DNA from: an uncultured Bacteroidales bacterium
Lineage (GTDB): Bacteria; Bacteroidota; Bacteroidia; Bacteroidales; Lentimicrobiaceae
Direction of reading: 5' to 3'
DNA: 64,000 nucleotides
Assembly: GCA_937894795.1 (NCBI GenBank)
Contig: CALCQV010000137.1
Coordinates: forward strand, 1-64,000
Both the position numbers and the translations under genes were made by a program. Under the pieces are notes generated by a model that worked only from the letters and a program-made list of their open reading frames with translations, ran no database searches and was not told where the DNA came from. Below are positions 1 to 8,742 of this stretch, in pieces (within the stretch, counting starts at the first letter, position 1; each line of letters starts with the position of its first letter).

Positions 1-56
1 AGATTAAGGCATCTAATTTACAGATTTTTTTTACCTTAGCATCTTAAATCTTTGCT

Positions 57-1445
57 TTGAAAAAGAACTTCAGAAACTCTGCCATTCTGAAAGGTGATAA
101 AAAAGTCATCCGGGGATGGGTGATGTATGATTGGGCAAATTCAGTATACCAACTCACCATCGCATCGGCAATATTTCCAATTTACTATAACCAGGTAACC
201 AAGCGAGGTCCTGATGATTTCAATGTCAGTTTTTTTGGTCATGATATCATCAACACCGTTCTCTATTCTTGGGCCATAGCAACAGCCTATCTCATTGTGG
301 CTGGATTGACACCACTGCTCTCATCACTGGCAGATTATACCGGCCGAAGAAAAAGTTTTATGCAGTTCTTCACCTGGTTAGGGGCATTGTCATGTGGCGC
401 CCTCTTCTTTTTTGATGCTGATCATATTGAATTGGGGGTTATTGCCTTTGCACTCGGCACTATAGGATATGGCGGAAGTATTGTGTATTATAATTCATTT
501 TTGCCTGTAATTGTTGATGAAAAGGATCAGGACAAGGTAAGTGCCCGCGGCTATTCAATGGGTTATCTGGGAGGTGTGGTATTATTGCTCTTTAACTTGG
601 TAATGATACTTAAACCGGGCCTTTTTGGCATCAGCGAAGGTGCTTTGCCCGCTAAAATATCATTTGTTACCGTATTTTTATGGTGGATTGGCTTCTCACA
701 GATCACTTTCAGGCGTCTACCAAGGTATACCTTTAGAAAAAGAAGAAAAGACAAGGAGACCAACATATTATTTGAAGGATACAGGGAACTGAACCGGGTA
801 TTTCAGCAGGTAATAAAATCACGCCGTTTGACATTCTACCTTATTGGCTTTTTCTTCGTAATGATGGGATTGCTTACAACCATGTTCATGGCAGCAACCT
901 ATGGTGAAAAACAGATCGGATTAAAGGATGACGTGCTTATACCAACCATACTTGTTATTCAATTGGTTGGAATGGGAGGCGCCTGGTTCTTTTCAAGATT
1001 ATCTGCAAGGATTGGAAATCTCAAAGCCCTGATAGTGTCTGTTGGCATCTGGGTACTGATTTGTACAGGAGCATCAGCCATTATTAATGCCACCCAGTTC
1101 ATAGTAGCTGCTTTCTTTATTGGAATTGTTATGGGAGGTACTCAGGCTCTTGCCCGGTCAACTTACAGTAAGATGATACCACAAACCTCCACTGAACATA
1201 CCAGCTACTTCAGCTTCTATGATGTAATGGAAAAACTAGCAACGGTACTTGGCACTTTCAGCTTCGGTCTAATAGAAGCCATTACAGGCAGTATGAGGTA
1301 TTCCGTGGCAGCCATAGCCATTTTCTTTATATTAGGTATTATCTTCCTGGGTATTACCCTTTATGTTGAAATACAAGGTCAAAAGTCTGAAGGTAAGATA
1401 ATTAAACCAAAAAGCAAGTGGCTTTGGATACCGGGATCACACTAA
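57..1445 (+). CDS. MFS transporter, Atg22/UMF1 family
   Basis: This is a 462-residue integral membrane protein with about twelve hydrophobic segments. The opening GWVMYDWANS motif near residue 20 is characteristic of the Atg22-like/UMF1 branch of the major facilitator superfamily. Family members are thought to export amino acids or other small solutes, but no substrate can be read here. An arginine/lysine-rich cytoplasmic loop (residues 220-245) separates the two six-helix halves, as expected for MFS. The start is a TTG at 57; an in-frame stop lies 12 bases upstream. The next ATG (123) would cut into the conserved motif, so TTG is preferred. Only 6 bases separate it from the EcsC-family gene, so the two are probably co-transcribed. 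Confidence 0.85.
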   Translation: MKKNFRNSAILKGDKKVIRGWVMYDWANSVYQLTIASAIFPIYYNQVTKRGPDDFNVSFFGHDIINTVLYSWAIATAYLIVAGLTPLLSSLADYTGRRKSFMQFFTWLGALSCGALFFFDADHIELGVIAFALGTIGYGGSIVYYNSFLPVIVDEKDQDKVSARGYSMGYLGGVVLLLFNLVMILKPGLFGISEGALPAKISFVTVFLWWIGFSQITFRRLPRYTFRKRRKDKETNILFEGYRELNRVFQQVIKSRRLTFYLIGFFFVMMGLLTTMFMAATYGEKQIGLKDDVLIPTILVIQLVGMGGAWFFSRLSARIGNLKALIVSVGIWVLICTGASAIINATQFIVAAFFIGIVMGGTQALARSTYSKMIPQTSTEHTSYFSFYDVMEKLATVLGTFSFGLIEAITGSMRYSVAAIAIFFILGIIFLGITLYVEIQGQKSEGKIIKPKSKWLWIPGSH

Positions 1446-1451
1446 AGACTG

Positions 1452-2081
1452 ATGGTCATAAATGACAATTCCGGCTTTTGGATGAATATACTCGATTGGG
1501 CCTATGACAGGGCACTTACAGGAGCCACCGGTATTGATAAGGCTTCAACACTTGCTATAAAGTATGCAAGGCCCGACAGAACCCTTGATCAACAAGTAAC
1601 AGCATTGGTTCAAAGACAAAGAATATTGGCCGGAAGTAGCGGTTTCATTACCGGATTAGGTGGATTTATGACATTACCTGTGGCCATACCCGCCAATATT
1701 GCCAGCGTTGTTTTTATTCAGATTAGAATGATTGCAGCCATTGCTCACCTTGGAGGTTATGACACTCAGGATAAAAAGGTAAAATCACTGGTATTAGCTT
1801 GTATGGCCGGGAATGTGGCAAAAGATATTCTTCAGGAAGCAGGCATAAGAATCGGAACCCGGGTAACTCAAAGGATCATTGAAAATATTTCTGAAAAAAC
1901 ACTCATAGCCATTAATCAGAAAATTGGATTCGCTCTGGTTGCCAAATCAGGAAGCAAGGGAATGATAAATATAAGCAAAGCTGTGCCTTTGGCAGGTGGT
2001 GTTGTTGGCGGATCCATAGATATCATTTCTACCGGCCTGGTTGGTAGAATTGCCCGCAGGATATTTATAGATGTTGCCTGA
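1452..2081 (+). CDS. EcsC family protein
   Basis: This 209-residue protein resembles the EcsC family, named after the third gene of the Bacillus ecs locus; its biochemical role is unknown. Visible features are an N-terminal helical region (residues 15-55) and a glycine-rich hydrophobic stretch, GSSGFITGLGGFMTLPVAIP (about 61-80), followed by an IQIRMIAAIAHLGGYD segment. A second glycine-rich segment (LAGGVVGGSID) lies near residue 180. These are the family hallmarks and suggest membrane association without classical long transmembrane helices. The gene follows the MFS transporter by 6 bases. The ATG at 1452 is the only reasonable start. Function is not inferred beyond family membership. Confidence 0.75.
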   Translation: MVINDNSGFWMNILDWAYDRALTGATGIDKASTLAIKYARPDRTLDQQVTALVQRQRILAGSSGFITGLGGFMTLPVAIPANIASVVFIQIRMIAAIAHLGGYDTQDKKVKSLVLACMAGNVAKDILQEAGIRIGTRVTQRIIENISEKTLIAINQKIGFALVAKSGSKGMINISKAVPLAGGVVGGSIDIISTGLVGRIARRIFIDVA

Positions 2082-2105
2082 ATAGTCTAAATATCACTAC
2101 ATTTG
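2074..2105 (+). promoter_or_regulatory. Bacteroidota-type promoter for the M3 peptidase gene
   Basis: TACATTTG at 2098-2105 matches the TAnnTTTG -7 element. A TTG at 2074-2076 sits 21 bases upstream, about where the -33 element belongs. Transcription would start roughly 45 bases before the ATG at 2158. The site overlaps the end of the EcsC-family gene. Confidence 0.6.
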
Positions 2106-2157
2106 CCGGATAGATTTCCAGGTATCCTATATTCAATCAACAATTTATTAATCATCC

Positions 2158-4266
2158 ATGAAAAGATTTATTTATTTAATCATGTTGACCTTACCGGCTA
2201 TTATGTCGTGCAAACAAGAAGTAAAGGTTGAAAATCCCTTTTTCACGGAGTACACTACTCCATTCCAGGTGCCACCTTTTGACAAAATTGACACCTCACA
2301 TTACATGCCAGCCTTCATTGAAGGCATGAAACAGCACGATGCTGAAATACAGGCTATTGTTGACAACAAAGAAGCCCCAACTTTTGAAAACACTGTACTT
2401 GCCTATGACAAATCGGGCAAGCTACTTACCAGGGTTGCTAAGGTTTTCTTCAATGTTAATGAAGCATTCACCAATGAAACGATGCAGAAGATAGCTCAGG
2501 AGGTTACACCGCTTCTATCAAAACATCAGGATGATATTTCAATGAATGCCAAACTGTTTGAACGTATTAAAGCTGTATATAATAATCGTCTGACCTCAGG
2601 TTTAGATGCACAGCAAATTCGTGCAGTTGAAAAATATTATCGTGATTTTGAGCGTGAAGGTGCTAACCTGCCTAAAGACAAGCAAGATCAATTACGTAAA
2701 ATAAATGAAGAATTAGCCATGCTCTCTGTTAAATTCGGTGAAAACCAGCTTGCAGAGATTAATGATAACTTCAGTTTGGTAATTGAGAACAAGGATGACC
2801 TCGCCGGTTTGCCTGATGGAGTAATTAACGCTGCTGCTGAAGCTGCAAAAGCGGAAGGCAAAGAAGGCAAGTGGGTATTTAAACTGAACAAACCCAGCAT
2901 GATCCCTTTCCTGCAATATGCCAACAATCGTGAGTTGCGCCAAAAACTATATACAGGTTATATCATGCGTGGCAATAATAATAATGCCAACGATAACAAA
3001 CAACTGGTTAGTGACATGGTTAGGCTGAGAGCTGACAAAGCCAAATTATTAGGATTTGACACCTATGCTGCTTATGTCATTGACGATAATATGGCCAAGA
3101 CTCCTAATGCTGTTGATGAATTTCTCGACAAGTTGATGAAGGCCGCTTTGCCCGTAGCTAAATCTGAACTTGCAGAAATGCAGGCAATTTCAGACGCTGA
3201 AGGCAACACTTTTAAATTGGAATCATGGGATTGGTGGTACTATGCAGAAAAACTTCGCAAACAAAAATACAATCTTGATGAGAATGAACTTAAACCATAC
3301 TTTAGCCTTGAGAATGTACGTAATGGAATGTTTGCTGTTGCAACCCGTCTTTATGGTATTTCTTTCCAGAAAGTTGATAACCTCCCGATCTATTATAAGG
3401 ATGTTGAAACCTATGAAGTAAAAGACACTGACGGATCACATCTTGGCATACTGTACCTTGATTATTTTCCACGATCATCAAAAAGTGGTGGTGCATGGTG
3501 TACAGATTTCCAGTCAGCAGGCTTTGAAAATGGTAAAAAAGTTGATCCTATAGTTTCAATAGTGTGCAACTTCACTCCACCATCAGGTGATACACCATCA
3601 CTTCTGAACTGGGATGAAACAACCACCTTGTTCCATGAATTTGGGCACGGTCTGCACGGACTATTTACTGAAGGAAAATATTCACGCACTGCCGGCAGCG
3701 TACCAACTGACTATGTAGAATTGCCATCACAGGTTATGGAAAACTGGGCCGGAGAACCTGAAGTACTTCGCATGTATGCAAAACATTATAAAACCGGTGA
3801 AGTTATCCCTGAAGAATTAATAGCGAAGATTCAAAACAGTGGTCTCTTCAATCAGGGCTTTGATAATGTTGAAATTCTTGCAGCTTCCATATTGGATATG
3901 AAATTGCATGAAATGACTGCTCCTGCTTCATTGACAGATGTACCCGCATTTGAAAAACAAGCAATGGATGCAATTGATTTGCCAAGTGAAATATGGCCAC
4001 GCTACAGATCAACATACTTCTCTCATATTTTCAACGGCGGCTACGCAGCAGGTTACTATGTTTATACATGGGCAGCCGTTCTTGATGCTGACGCCTTTGA
4101 TTACTTCAAACAATCGGGTGATATCTTCAACCAGAAACTTGCAGCAAGTTTCAGGAAAAACTGTCTGACAGAGTCAGGAGATGATGAAGGTATGACTCAA
4201 TATATCAAGTTCAGAGGACAGGAACCAAAGATTGATGCTCTCCTTAAAAAGAGAGGTCTTAATTAA
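2158..4266 (+). CDS. M3 family metallopeptidase (peptidyl-dipeptidase Dcp-like), lipoprotein
   Basis: This is a 702-residue zinc peptidase of family M3 (oligopeptidase A/Dcp/thimet group), which removes dipeptides from or cleaves short peptides. The active-site HEFGH is at residues 493-497, preceded by TTLF. The downstream third-ligand helix (ELPSQVMENW) is present, as is the C-terminal YAAGYYVYTWA substrate-binding segment. The N-terminus is a lipoprotein signal (MKRFIYLIMLTLPAIMSCKQ) with cysteine 18 as the likely lipidated residue. It is therefore expected in the periplasm or outer membrane, facing peptide turnover. Length is normal for Dcp. It has its own promoter and ends at a strong bidirectional terminator. 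Oligopeptidase A-like specificity cannot be excluded. Confidence 0.9.
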   Translation: MKRFIYLIMLTLPAIMSCKQEVKVENPFFTEYTTPFQVPPFDKIDTSHYMPAFIEGMKQHDAEIQAIVDNKEAPTFENTVLAYDKSGKLLTRVAKVFFNVNEAFTNETMQKIAQEVTPLLSKHQDDISMNAKLFERIKAVYNNRLTSGLDAQQIRAVEKYYRDFEREGANLPKDKQDQLRKINEELAMLSVKFGENQLAEINDNFSLVIENKDDLAGLPDGVINAAAEAAKAEGKEGKWVFKLNKPSMIPFLQYANNRELRQKLYTGYIMRGNNNNANDNKQLVSDMVRLRADKAKLLGFDTYAAYVIDDNMAKTPNAVDEFLDKLMKAALPVAKSELAEMQAISDAEGNTFKLESWDWWYYAEKLRKQKYNLDENELKPYFSLENVRNGMFAVATRLYGISFQKVDNLPIYYKDVETYEVKDTDGSHLGILYLDYFPRSSKSGGAWCTDFQSAGFENGKKVDPIVSIVCNFTPPSGDTPSLLNWDETTTLFHEFGHGLHGLFTEGKYSRTAGSVPTDYVELPSQVMENWAGEPEVLRMYAKHYKTGEVIPEELIAKIQNSGLFNQGFDNVEILAASILDMKLHEMTAPASLTDVPAFEKQAMDAIDLPSEIWPRYRSTYFSHIFNGGYAAGYYVYTWAAVLDADAFDYFKQSGDIFNQKLAASFRKNCLTESGDDEGMTQYIKFRGQEPKIDALLKKRGLN

Positions 4267-4387
4267 TGTGATTCCGGATCAATTGATATCCAATGATTTT
4301 GATAAGGAGAATAAACCGGATTATAATATCTCTGATAATTCTAAGCGGAACAGTAAAACATCAATTAATTTAACCGCTTGAGTCAAA

Positions 4388-4423
4388 ACAAAAAACGTCA
4401 ACTGAAAAGTTGACGTTTTTTGT
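4388..4423. terminator. Strong bidirectional intrinsic terminator
   Basis: A perfect 16-bp stem (4388-4403 paired with 4408-4423) with a GAAA tetraloop has an A-tract on the left arm and a T-tract on the right. It lies between the convergent M3 peptidase (+) and the unknown gene at 4430 (-), so it can end transcription from both sides. Confidence 0.9.
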
Positions 4424-4429
4424 TTTCTA

Positions 4430-5161
4430 TTATTTATGCTCTTCCTTATCCAACGCGCTGTTAATCACTTGGTAATATCCGTTGCGTATAGCAAAGAGTT
4501 TATCTCTGTCAAGTCCTTCCCTGTATATTCTGACCATATCAATGATGCCATGATTTTCATAGAAGAAAGCATTTGCGGCATCAAAGTAGAGGAGATTAAT
4601 ATCAAATTGCACCTCGGCAGTGAGCTCTTTGAACCTGGACCATGAGAAGTGTTGTGGGATGATGAAATAACCATGATGAGGCTCAAATACATCCATATAC
4701 ATCATATCGCCAATAGGCTCAAGGAAGAATGACTTTTCAAGCCTGACTATACCGGTGTCACCATCAACCTTCTTCATTTTCTTATGAAACACCAACCCCT
4801 CTTCAGCAAATAGTTTTTGAAGCTCAATTATATGGTCAAATTGCTCCAGATTCCTTATTCGGATTATCTGAACACGATTGTCAAATATCTCAAGGAAACC
4901 GGGAACAGCATCAAACTTGTGGTTAAAGCATTTACGCACTTTAAGAATAATGCGCCAGATTTTTTCCAGAGAGTATTGACCCTCAAGAATTAAATAAAGA
5001 TAAAGTGGTTTATGCTCATAAGTAAACCGCTCATAATAGCCCCTGAAAGGTGATTCAGATTCAAGGATACAAGCGTTCGGAATCAATTTGTCGTTGTCAA
5101 GGCAACGAAGGATTTCTTCTTTTTCGAGACAGCCAAAGCGCTCAATAGTTGTATGTTCCAT
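4430..5161 (-). CDS. Hypothetical protein of unknown family
   Basis: This is a 243-residue soluble protein with no signal peptide, transmembrane segment or motif that I recognise. It is rich in aromatic and charged residues: a tyrosine/phenylalanine-rich core around residues 40-65 (YYERFTYEHKPLYLYLILEG) and a repeated phenylalanine/tyrosine pattern around 175-200. This looks like a compact globular alpha/beta domain. It stands alone between a convergent peptidase gene and the divergent TonB-dependent receptor. The start ATG at 5161 is the first in the frame after an AT-rich leader. Coding is supported by length, even codon use and the terminator at its 3' end. Function is unknown. Confidence 0.65.
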   Translation of the reverse strand: MEHTTIERFGCLEKEEILRCLDNDKLIPNACILESESPFRGYYERFTYEHKPLYLYLILEGQYSLEKIWRIILKVRKCFNHKFDAVPGFLEIFDNRVQIIRIRNLEQFDHIIELQKLFAEEGLVFHKKMKKVDGDTGIVRLEKSFFLEPIGDMMYMDVFEPHHGYFIIPQHFSWSRFKELTAEVQFDINLLYFDAANAFFYENHGIIDMVRIYREGLDRDKLFAIRNGYYQVINSALDKEEHK

Positions 5162-5385
5162 AGCCGGGATTTTTGGAATCTATCAGTAAAAATACAAATA
5201 TTTAAATTAATTAACAAGTAAGCGAAAGAAATTAAACCTTCGCGTTACTAATGTTTATATAAAGCCATTTGAAGCTTGTGAAGATGGTTTGACAAATCAA
5301 ATTTGTAAGTATTGATATGTCATTCTGAACGGGTTAACTATTTGTTAAAAAACTCTATAATTCTTCACTGCCTTCACATTTAGGT

Positions 5386-5393
5386 TAATTTTG
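5386..5393 (+). promoter_or_regulatory. -7 promoter element before the TonB-dependent receptor gene
   Basis: TAATTTTG exactly matches TAnnTTTG and lies 30 bases before the ATG at 5423. No clear -33 TTTG is visible at the usual distance. Confidence 0.5.
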
Positions 5394-5422
5394 CACATTC
5401 AATTAAAAAACAGAATACAGCA

Positions 5423-7930
5423 ATGTTCAAATCACTTACCAAACTATTAGGAATTCTCATAATTGGCTCATTTTCACTTATTTCTGTTGGTCAGAACAAT
5501 CAACAATTAAATCGTAGTGCAAACGGGAATGGCAATCAGGAATATGGTGTTATTTCAGGCACTGTTCACGATAAAGTTACCGCTGCACACGTTGAATATG
5601 CTAATGTAATTCTATTCAGTCAGAAAGATTCAGCCATGGTCACCGGCACCATCACTGATAATAAAGGTAGATTTGTAATTAAGTCACTGAAAGCCGGTAA
5701 ATACTATTTGCGAATTCAGTTTATTGGTTACGAAAACAAGGATATATCTAAACTTGAAATATCAGCCAGAAGTGCTGACATAAAACTTGGTGATATAAAA
5801 TTACAACCAAAAGCCTCTTCACTTCAGGGTGTTGAGATAACATCAGAAAGATCACTGATAACGAATAATCTCGATAAAAAGATCATTACAGTTGATAAGA
5901 ATATGACATTGGGAGGCGGTACTGCAACGGATGTAATGGAGAATGTGCCATCAGTGGAAGTTGATTCTGAAGGGAATATCAGCCTGAGAGGTAATTCAAA
6001 TATTACATTGTTGGTTGATGGGAAGCCTTCAAGTCAGGCCGGTATTGCTGCAAGTGATCTTTTAAACCAGATTCCCGCCAGTGCCATTGAAAGTGTGGAA
6101 GTTATTACCAATCCTTCAGTAAGATATGATCCTGATGGTACTTCAGGTATTATTAATATAGTGTTGAAGAAGAAAACATTACAAGGTTTTAATGGTATGG
6201 TTTCTCTTAATGCCGGAACCTGGAATAAATATAATGGGTCATTAGCCCTCAACTATAGACACGATAGATTTAATGCATTCATAAATGTGGATAGTAGACT
6301 CCATAAAATGGAAAGAAGTTCTGAAAGTATCAGAACCTCCCAATATGGCGAGACATTAAATCTGCTTGAGCAGTCAGATGAAGGTAATATGGAAAGGAAT
6401 ATGCGAAGTATCAGCGGGGGTGTAGATTATTTCATTGATACCAGAAACAACCTGACACTTAGTGCAACGAAAAGGGATATGAATTTTGGATTTGGCGGCG
6501 ACGTATTAAATCGCTCTTTTACAAATGACACCCTTGATCGATTTTTTAGCAGGTCAAATGAATCTGACAGAGTTATAGATGCCTATGAATATAATCTTTC
6601 ATACAAGCACCTGTTTACTCAGAAAGGCAGAGAATTTACAAACGATATCATCTTCAATGACAATAAGATGAACAGCGACTCGTACATCAACCAGAATAAC
6701 TATGATATAAACGATATTACAGTGCCCACTTCAACCAGCAGACAGTGGAATGTTTCAGACAATAAGAATCAAATGCTGACAGTTCAGGGTAATTATATAT
6801 ATCCAATGGTAACAGGAAGTAGAATTGAGGCAGGGTACAAGGCAAGCGTCAGAGATATGTTAATGAATTATGATTACAAGAACTTTCAGCCCTCAGATGA
6901 AACATGGGTAAGCCAGGAAGCATTGCGTAATAAATATGATTACAATGAACAGATTTATGCTGTATATGGCATATACGCCAACTCATGGAAAAAGTTCCGT
7001 TATCAGGCAGGCTTAAGAATTGAACAAGCATTTACTCATTCTGTTGTAGGATTAACCAACGCTGATTCTTCTCTAAAAACGCAATACACCAGCTTATATC
7101 CTTCATTCCATACTCAGTATGATATAGGAAATAAGAAAGAACTCCAACTTAGCTACAGTCGCAGGGTACGCCGACCATCACCGCGAGACATGAATCCTTA
7201 TGTTGATTATGCTGATTCATTGAACCTGAGGACAGGGAATCCTGAATTAAAACCTGAGTTTACCAATTCAATAGAATTGGGGTTGTTACAATATTGGAAA
7301 ACCAATTCACTCACTGCCAGCCTGTTCTACCGTTATACCAATGACGAGGTTGAGGAGGTTAGCTTATTGGCCGATCCGAATCGCCCTGATGGAGTCACCA
7401 TCACCAAACCATTTAACATTAGCAAGGAGACCAATTACGGACTTGAGATTGTAGGTACAGCCAATCCGGCCAAGTGGATGAGAGCCAATGCCAACCTCTC
7501 TTTCTATAGAGCATTAATGACAGCCATACCGGAATACAATATAGAAGGATCTGACCGTTTCACATGGAGTGCCCGGGCCAATCTGACATTCACCCCCTGG
7601 AAAGATGGATCAATTCAGGTAATTGGAAATTACCGGTCACCAAGGAGGTCTGTACAGGAATATCATAAAGACCAGTACTTTGCTGATATATCACTCAGAC
7701 AGGATATGCTCAAAAAGAAATTATCTGTTTCCTTACGCTTGACAGATATCTTTAATTCAAGAAGGTTTGATGATATTGTCTATGGCAATGGTTTTACTAT
7801 TGACAGCCGCAGAACACACGAATCACGGGTGCTATATCTGGGAATTCAATACCAGATCAATAATTTCAAGAAAAAAGCAAACCCTGAGAATAATTCCAAT
7901 GGTGAAGACCTCGATATGGAGGGATTCTAA
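5423..7930 (+). CDS. TonB-dependent outer-membrane receptor with carboxypeptidase-like N-terminal domain
   Basis: This is an 835-residue outer-membrane protein. A signal peptide (about 1-23, ending VGQ) is followed by a carboxypeptidase-regulatory-like beta-sandwich (about 45-135; GVISGTVHDK start, GKYYLRIQFIGYE). A plug domain (about 150-255) contains LRGNSNITLLVDGKPS and PDGTSGIINIVLKKK. A long beta-barrel of the outer-membrane beta-barrel family 3 type follows. The barrel contains the YSRRVRRPSPRDMNPY and GNPELKPEFTNSIELG segments usual for this family. There is no partner SusD-like gene, so glycan uptake by a SusCD pair is not indicated; the substrate is unknown. The gene stands alone with its own -7 element. 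Its stop codon lies only 4 bases from the stop of the convergent hydrogenase-like operon. Confidence 0.88.
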   Translation: MFKSLTKLLGILIIGSFSLISVGQNNQQLNRSANGNGNQEYGVISGTVHDKVTAAHVEYANVILFSQKDSAMVTGTITDNKGRFVIKSLKAGKYYLRIQFIGYENKDISKLEISARSADIKLGDIKLQPKASSLQGVEITSERSLITNNLDKKIITVDKNMTLGGGTATDVMENVPSVEVDSEGNISLRGNSNITLLVDGKPSSQAGIAASDLLNQIPASAIESVEVITNPSVRYDPDGTSGIINIVLKKKTLQGFNGMVSLNAGTWNKYNGSLALNYRHDRFNAFINVDSRLHKMERSSESIRTSQYGETLNLLEQSDEGNMERNMRSISGGVDYFIDTRNNLTLSATKRDMNFGFGGDVLNRSFTNDTLDRFFSRSNESDRVIDAYEYNLSYKHLFTQKGREFTNDIIFNDNKMNSDSYINQNNYDINDITVPTSTSRQWNVSDNKNQMLTVQGNYIYPMVTGSRIEAGYKASVRDMLMNYDYKNFQPSDETWVSQEALRNKYDYNEQIYAVYGIYANSWKKFRYQAGLRIEQAFTHSVVGLTNADSSLKTQYTSLYPSFHTQYDIGNKKELQLSYSRRVRRPSPRDMNPYVDYADSLNLRTGNPELKPEFTNSIELGLLQYWKTNSLTASLFYRYTNDEVEEVSLLADPNRPDGVTITKPFNISKETNYGLEIVGTANPAKWMRANANLSFYRALMTAIPEYNIEGSDRFTWSARANLTFTPWKDGSIQVIGNYRSPRRSVQEYHKDQYFADISLRQDMLKKKLSVSLRLTDIFNSRRFDDIVYGNGFTIDSRRTHESRVLYLGIQYQINNFKKKANPENNSNGEDLDMEGF

Positions 7931-7934
7931 GGAA

Positions 7935-8726
7935 TTAAACTTTTCTTAACAGGTCTAGAACCCCATTGATGAATGTTAATGGGTGCACGGGATTACCCGG
8001 AACATAAAGGTCAATAGGGTATTTTGACAGGAAATGACGGTTTATAGCGGGGCTGTCAGCAAAAATGCCACCACTGATTGCATCAGTGCCTGCAAGAATA
8101 ATGATTTTGGGATCAGGTACAGCATTGTAGCAGATTTCCAAAGGTTCAGCCATATTCTCAGAAATCGGCCCAGTAATCACTATACCATCCGCATGTCGTG
8201 GTGAAGCAACAAAGTCTATTCCAAAACGGCTCATATCGAATTGAACATTATTTGATGCGTTCAATTCCCATTCACAACTATTATCACCCCCTGCAGATAC
8301 CTGCCGGAGTTTAAGCGATTTGCCAAATAACCGGTGTATCTCCTTTCTGATTAATTCACTATTCATTATAATTGGAGAATCGTCCCCTTCTCTTATAATT
8401 AATCGACTTCTATCGTTAGATGAAATCTTATAATCTTTGGTAAATCTGATTTTCTCAGGAAAGCGTGAGGCGCACTCACCGCAAAAAGTACATTTGCCGA
8501 GATCAATACTAACAAGGCTTTGAGCAGTATGATTTTCATCATCTCCAGAACCTATGGCAGTAGCATTTATTGCTTTAGTGGGGCATATTTCCAGTAGCTC
8601 AGCTTCGTCAAATTTGACTGTTGAAATAACAGGCCTTCCTCTAAAGATACCAGGCACTATGGCAGTTGTCACGTCGGGAATGTATTGCTTTCCCTGATGC
8701 CACATTATTTTAAAGTTCTCCAGCAT
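7935..8726 (-). CDS. Hydrogenase-4/Ech-like small subunit fused to a ferredoxin domain, most FeS ligands lost
   Basis: This 263-residue protein joins a HycF/NuoI-like ferredoxin domain (about 20-100) to a HycG/NuoB-like domain (about 130-263). In the NuoB-like half the fold motifs remain (FGIDFVASPRHAD, ITGPIS, ISGGIF, YVPGNP), but three of four proximal-cluster cysteines are replaced: D148, D215 and N245; only C151 remains. In the ferredoxin half there is no cysteine before C48. C79, C82 and C85 are kept and the fourth position of that motif is F89. Because motif I and motif II exchange their last cysteine in this fold, C48 plus C79/C82/C85 would still bind one [4Fe-4S] cluster while the other is gone. 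It is the last gene of the six-gene operon. Electron transfer to a normal N2 cluster looks impossible. Confidence 0.85.
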   Translation of the reverse strand: MLENFKIMWHQGKQYIPDVTTAIVPGIFRGRPVISTVKFDEAELLEICPTKAINATAIGSGDDENHTAQSLVSIDLGKCTFCGECASRFPEKIRFTKDYKISSNDRSRLIIREGDDSPIIMNSELIRKEIHRLFGKSLKLRQVSAGGDNSCEWELNASNNVQFDMSRFGIDFVASPRHADGIVITGPISENMAEPLEICYNAVPDPKIIILAGTDAISGGIFADSPAINRHFLSKYPIDLYVPGNPVHPLTFINGVLDLLRKV

Positions 8727-8742
8727 AATATTTCATGTTTTA

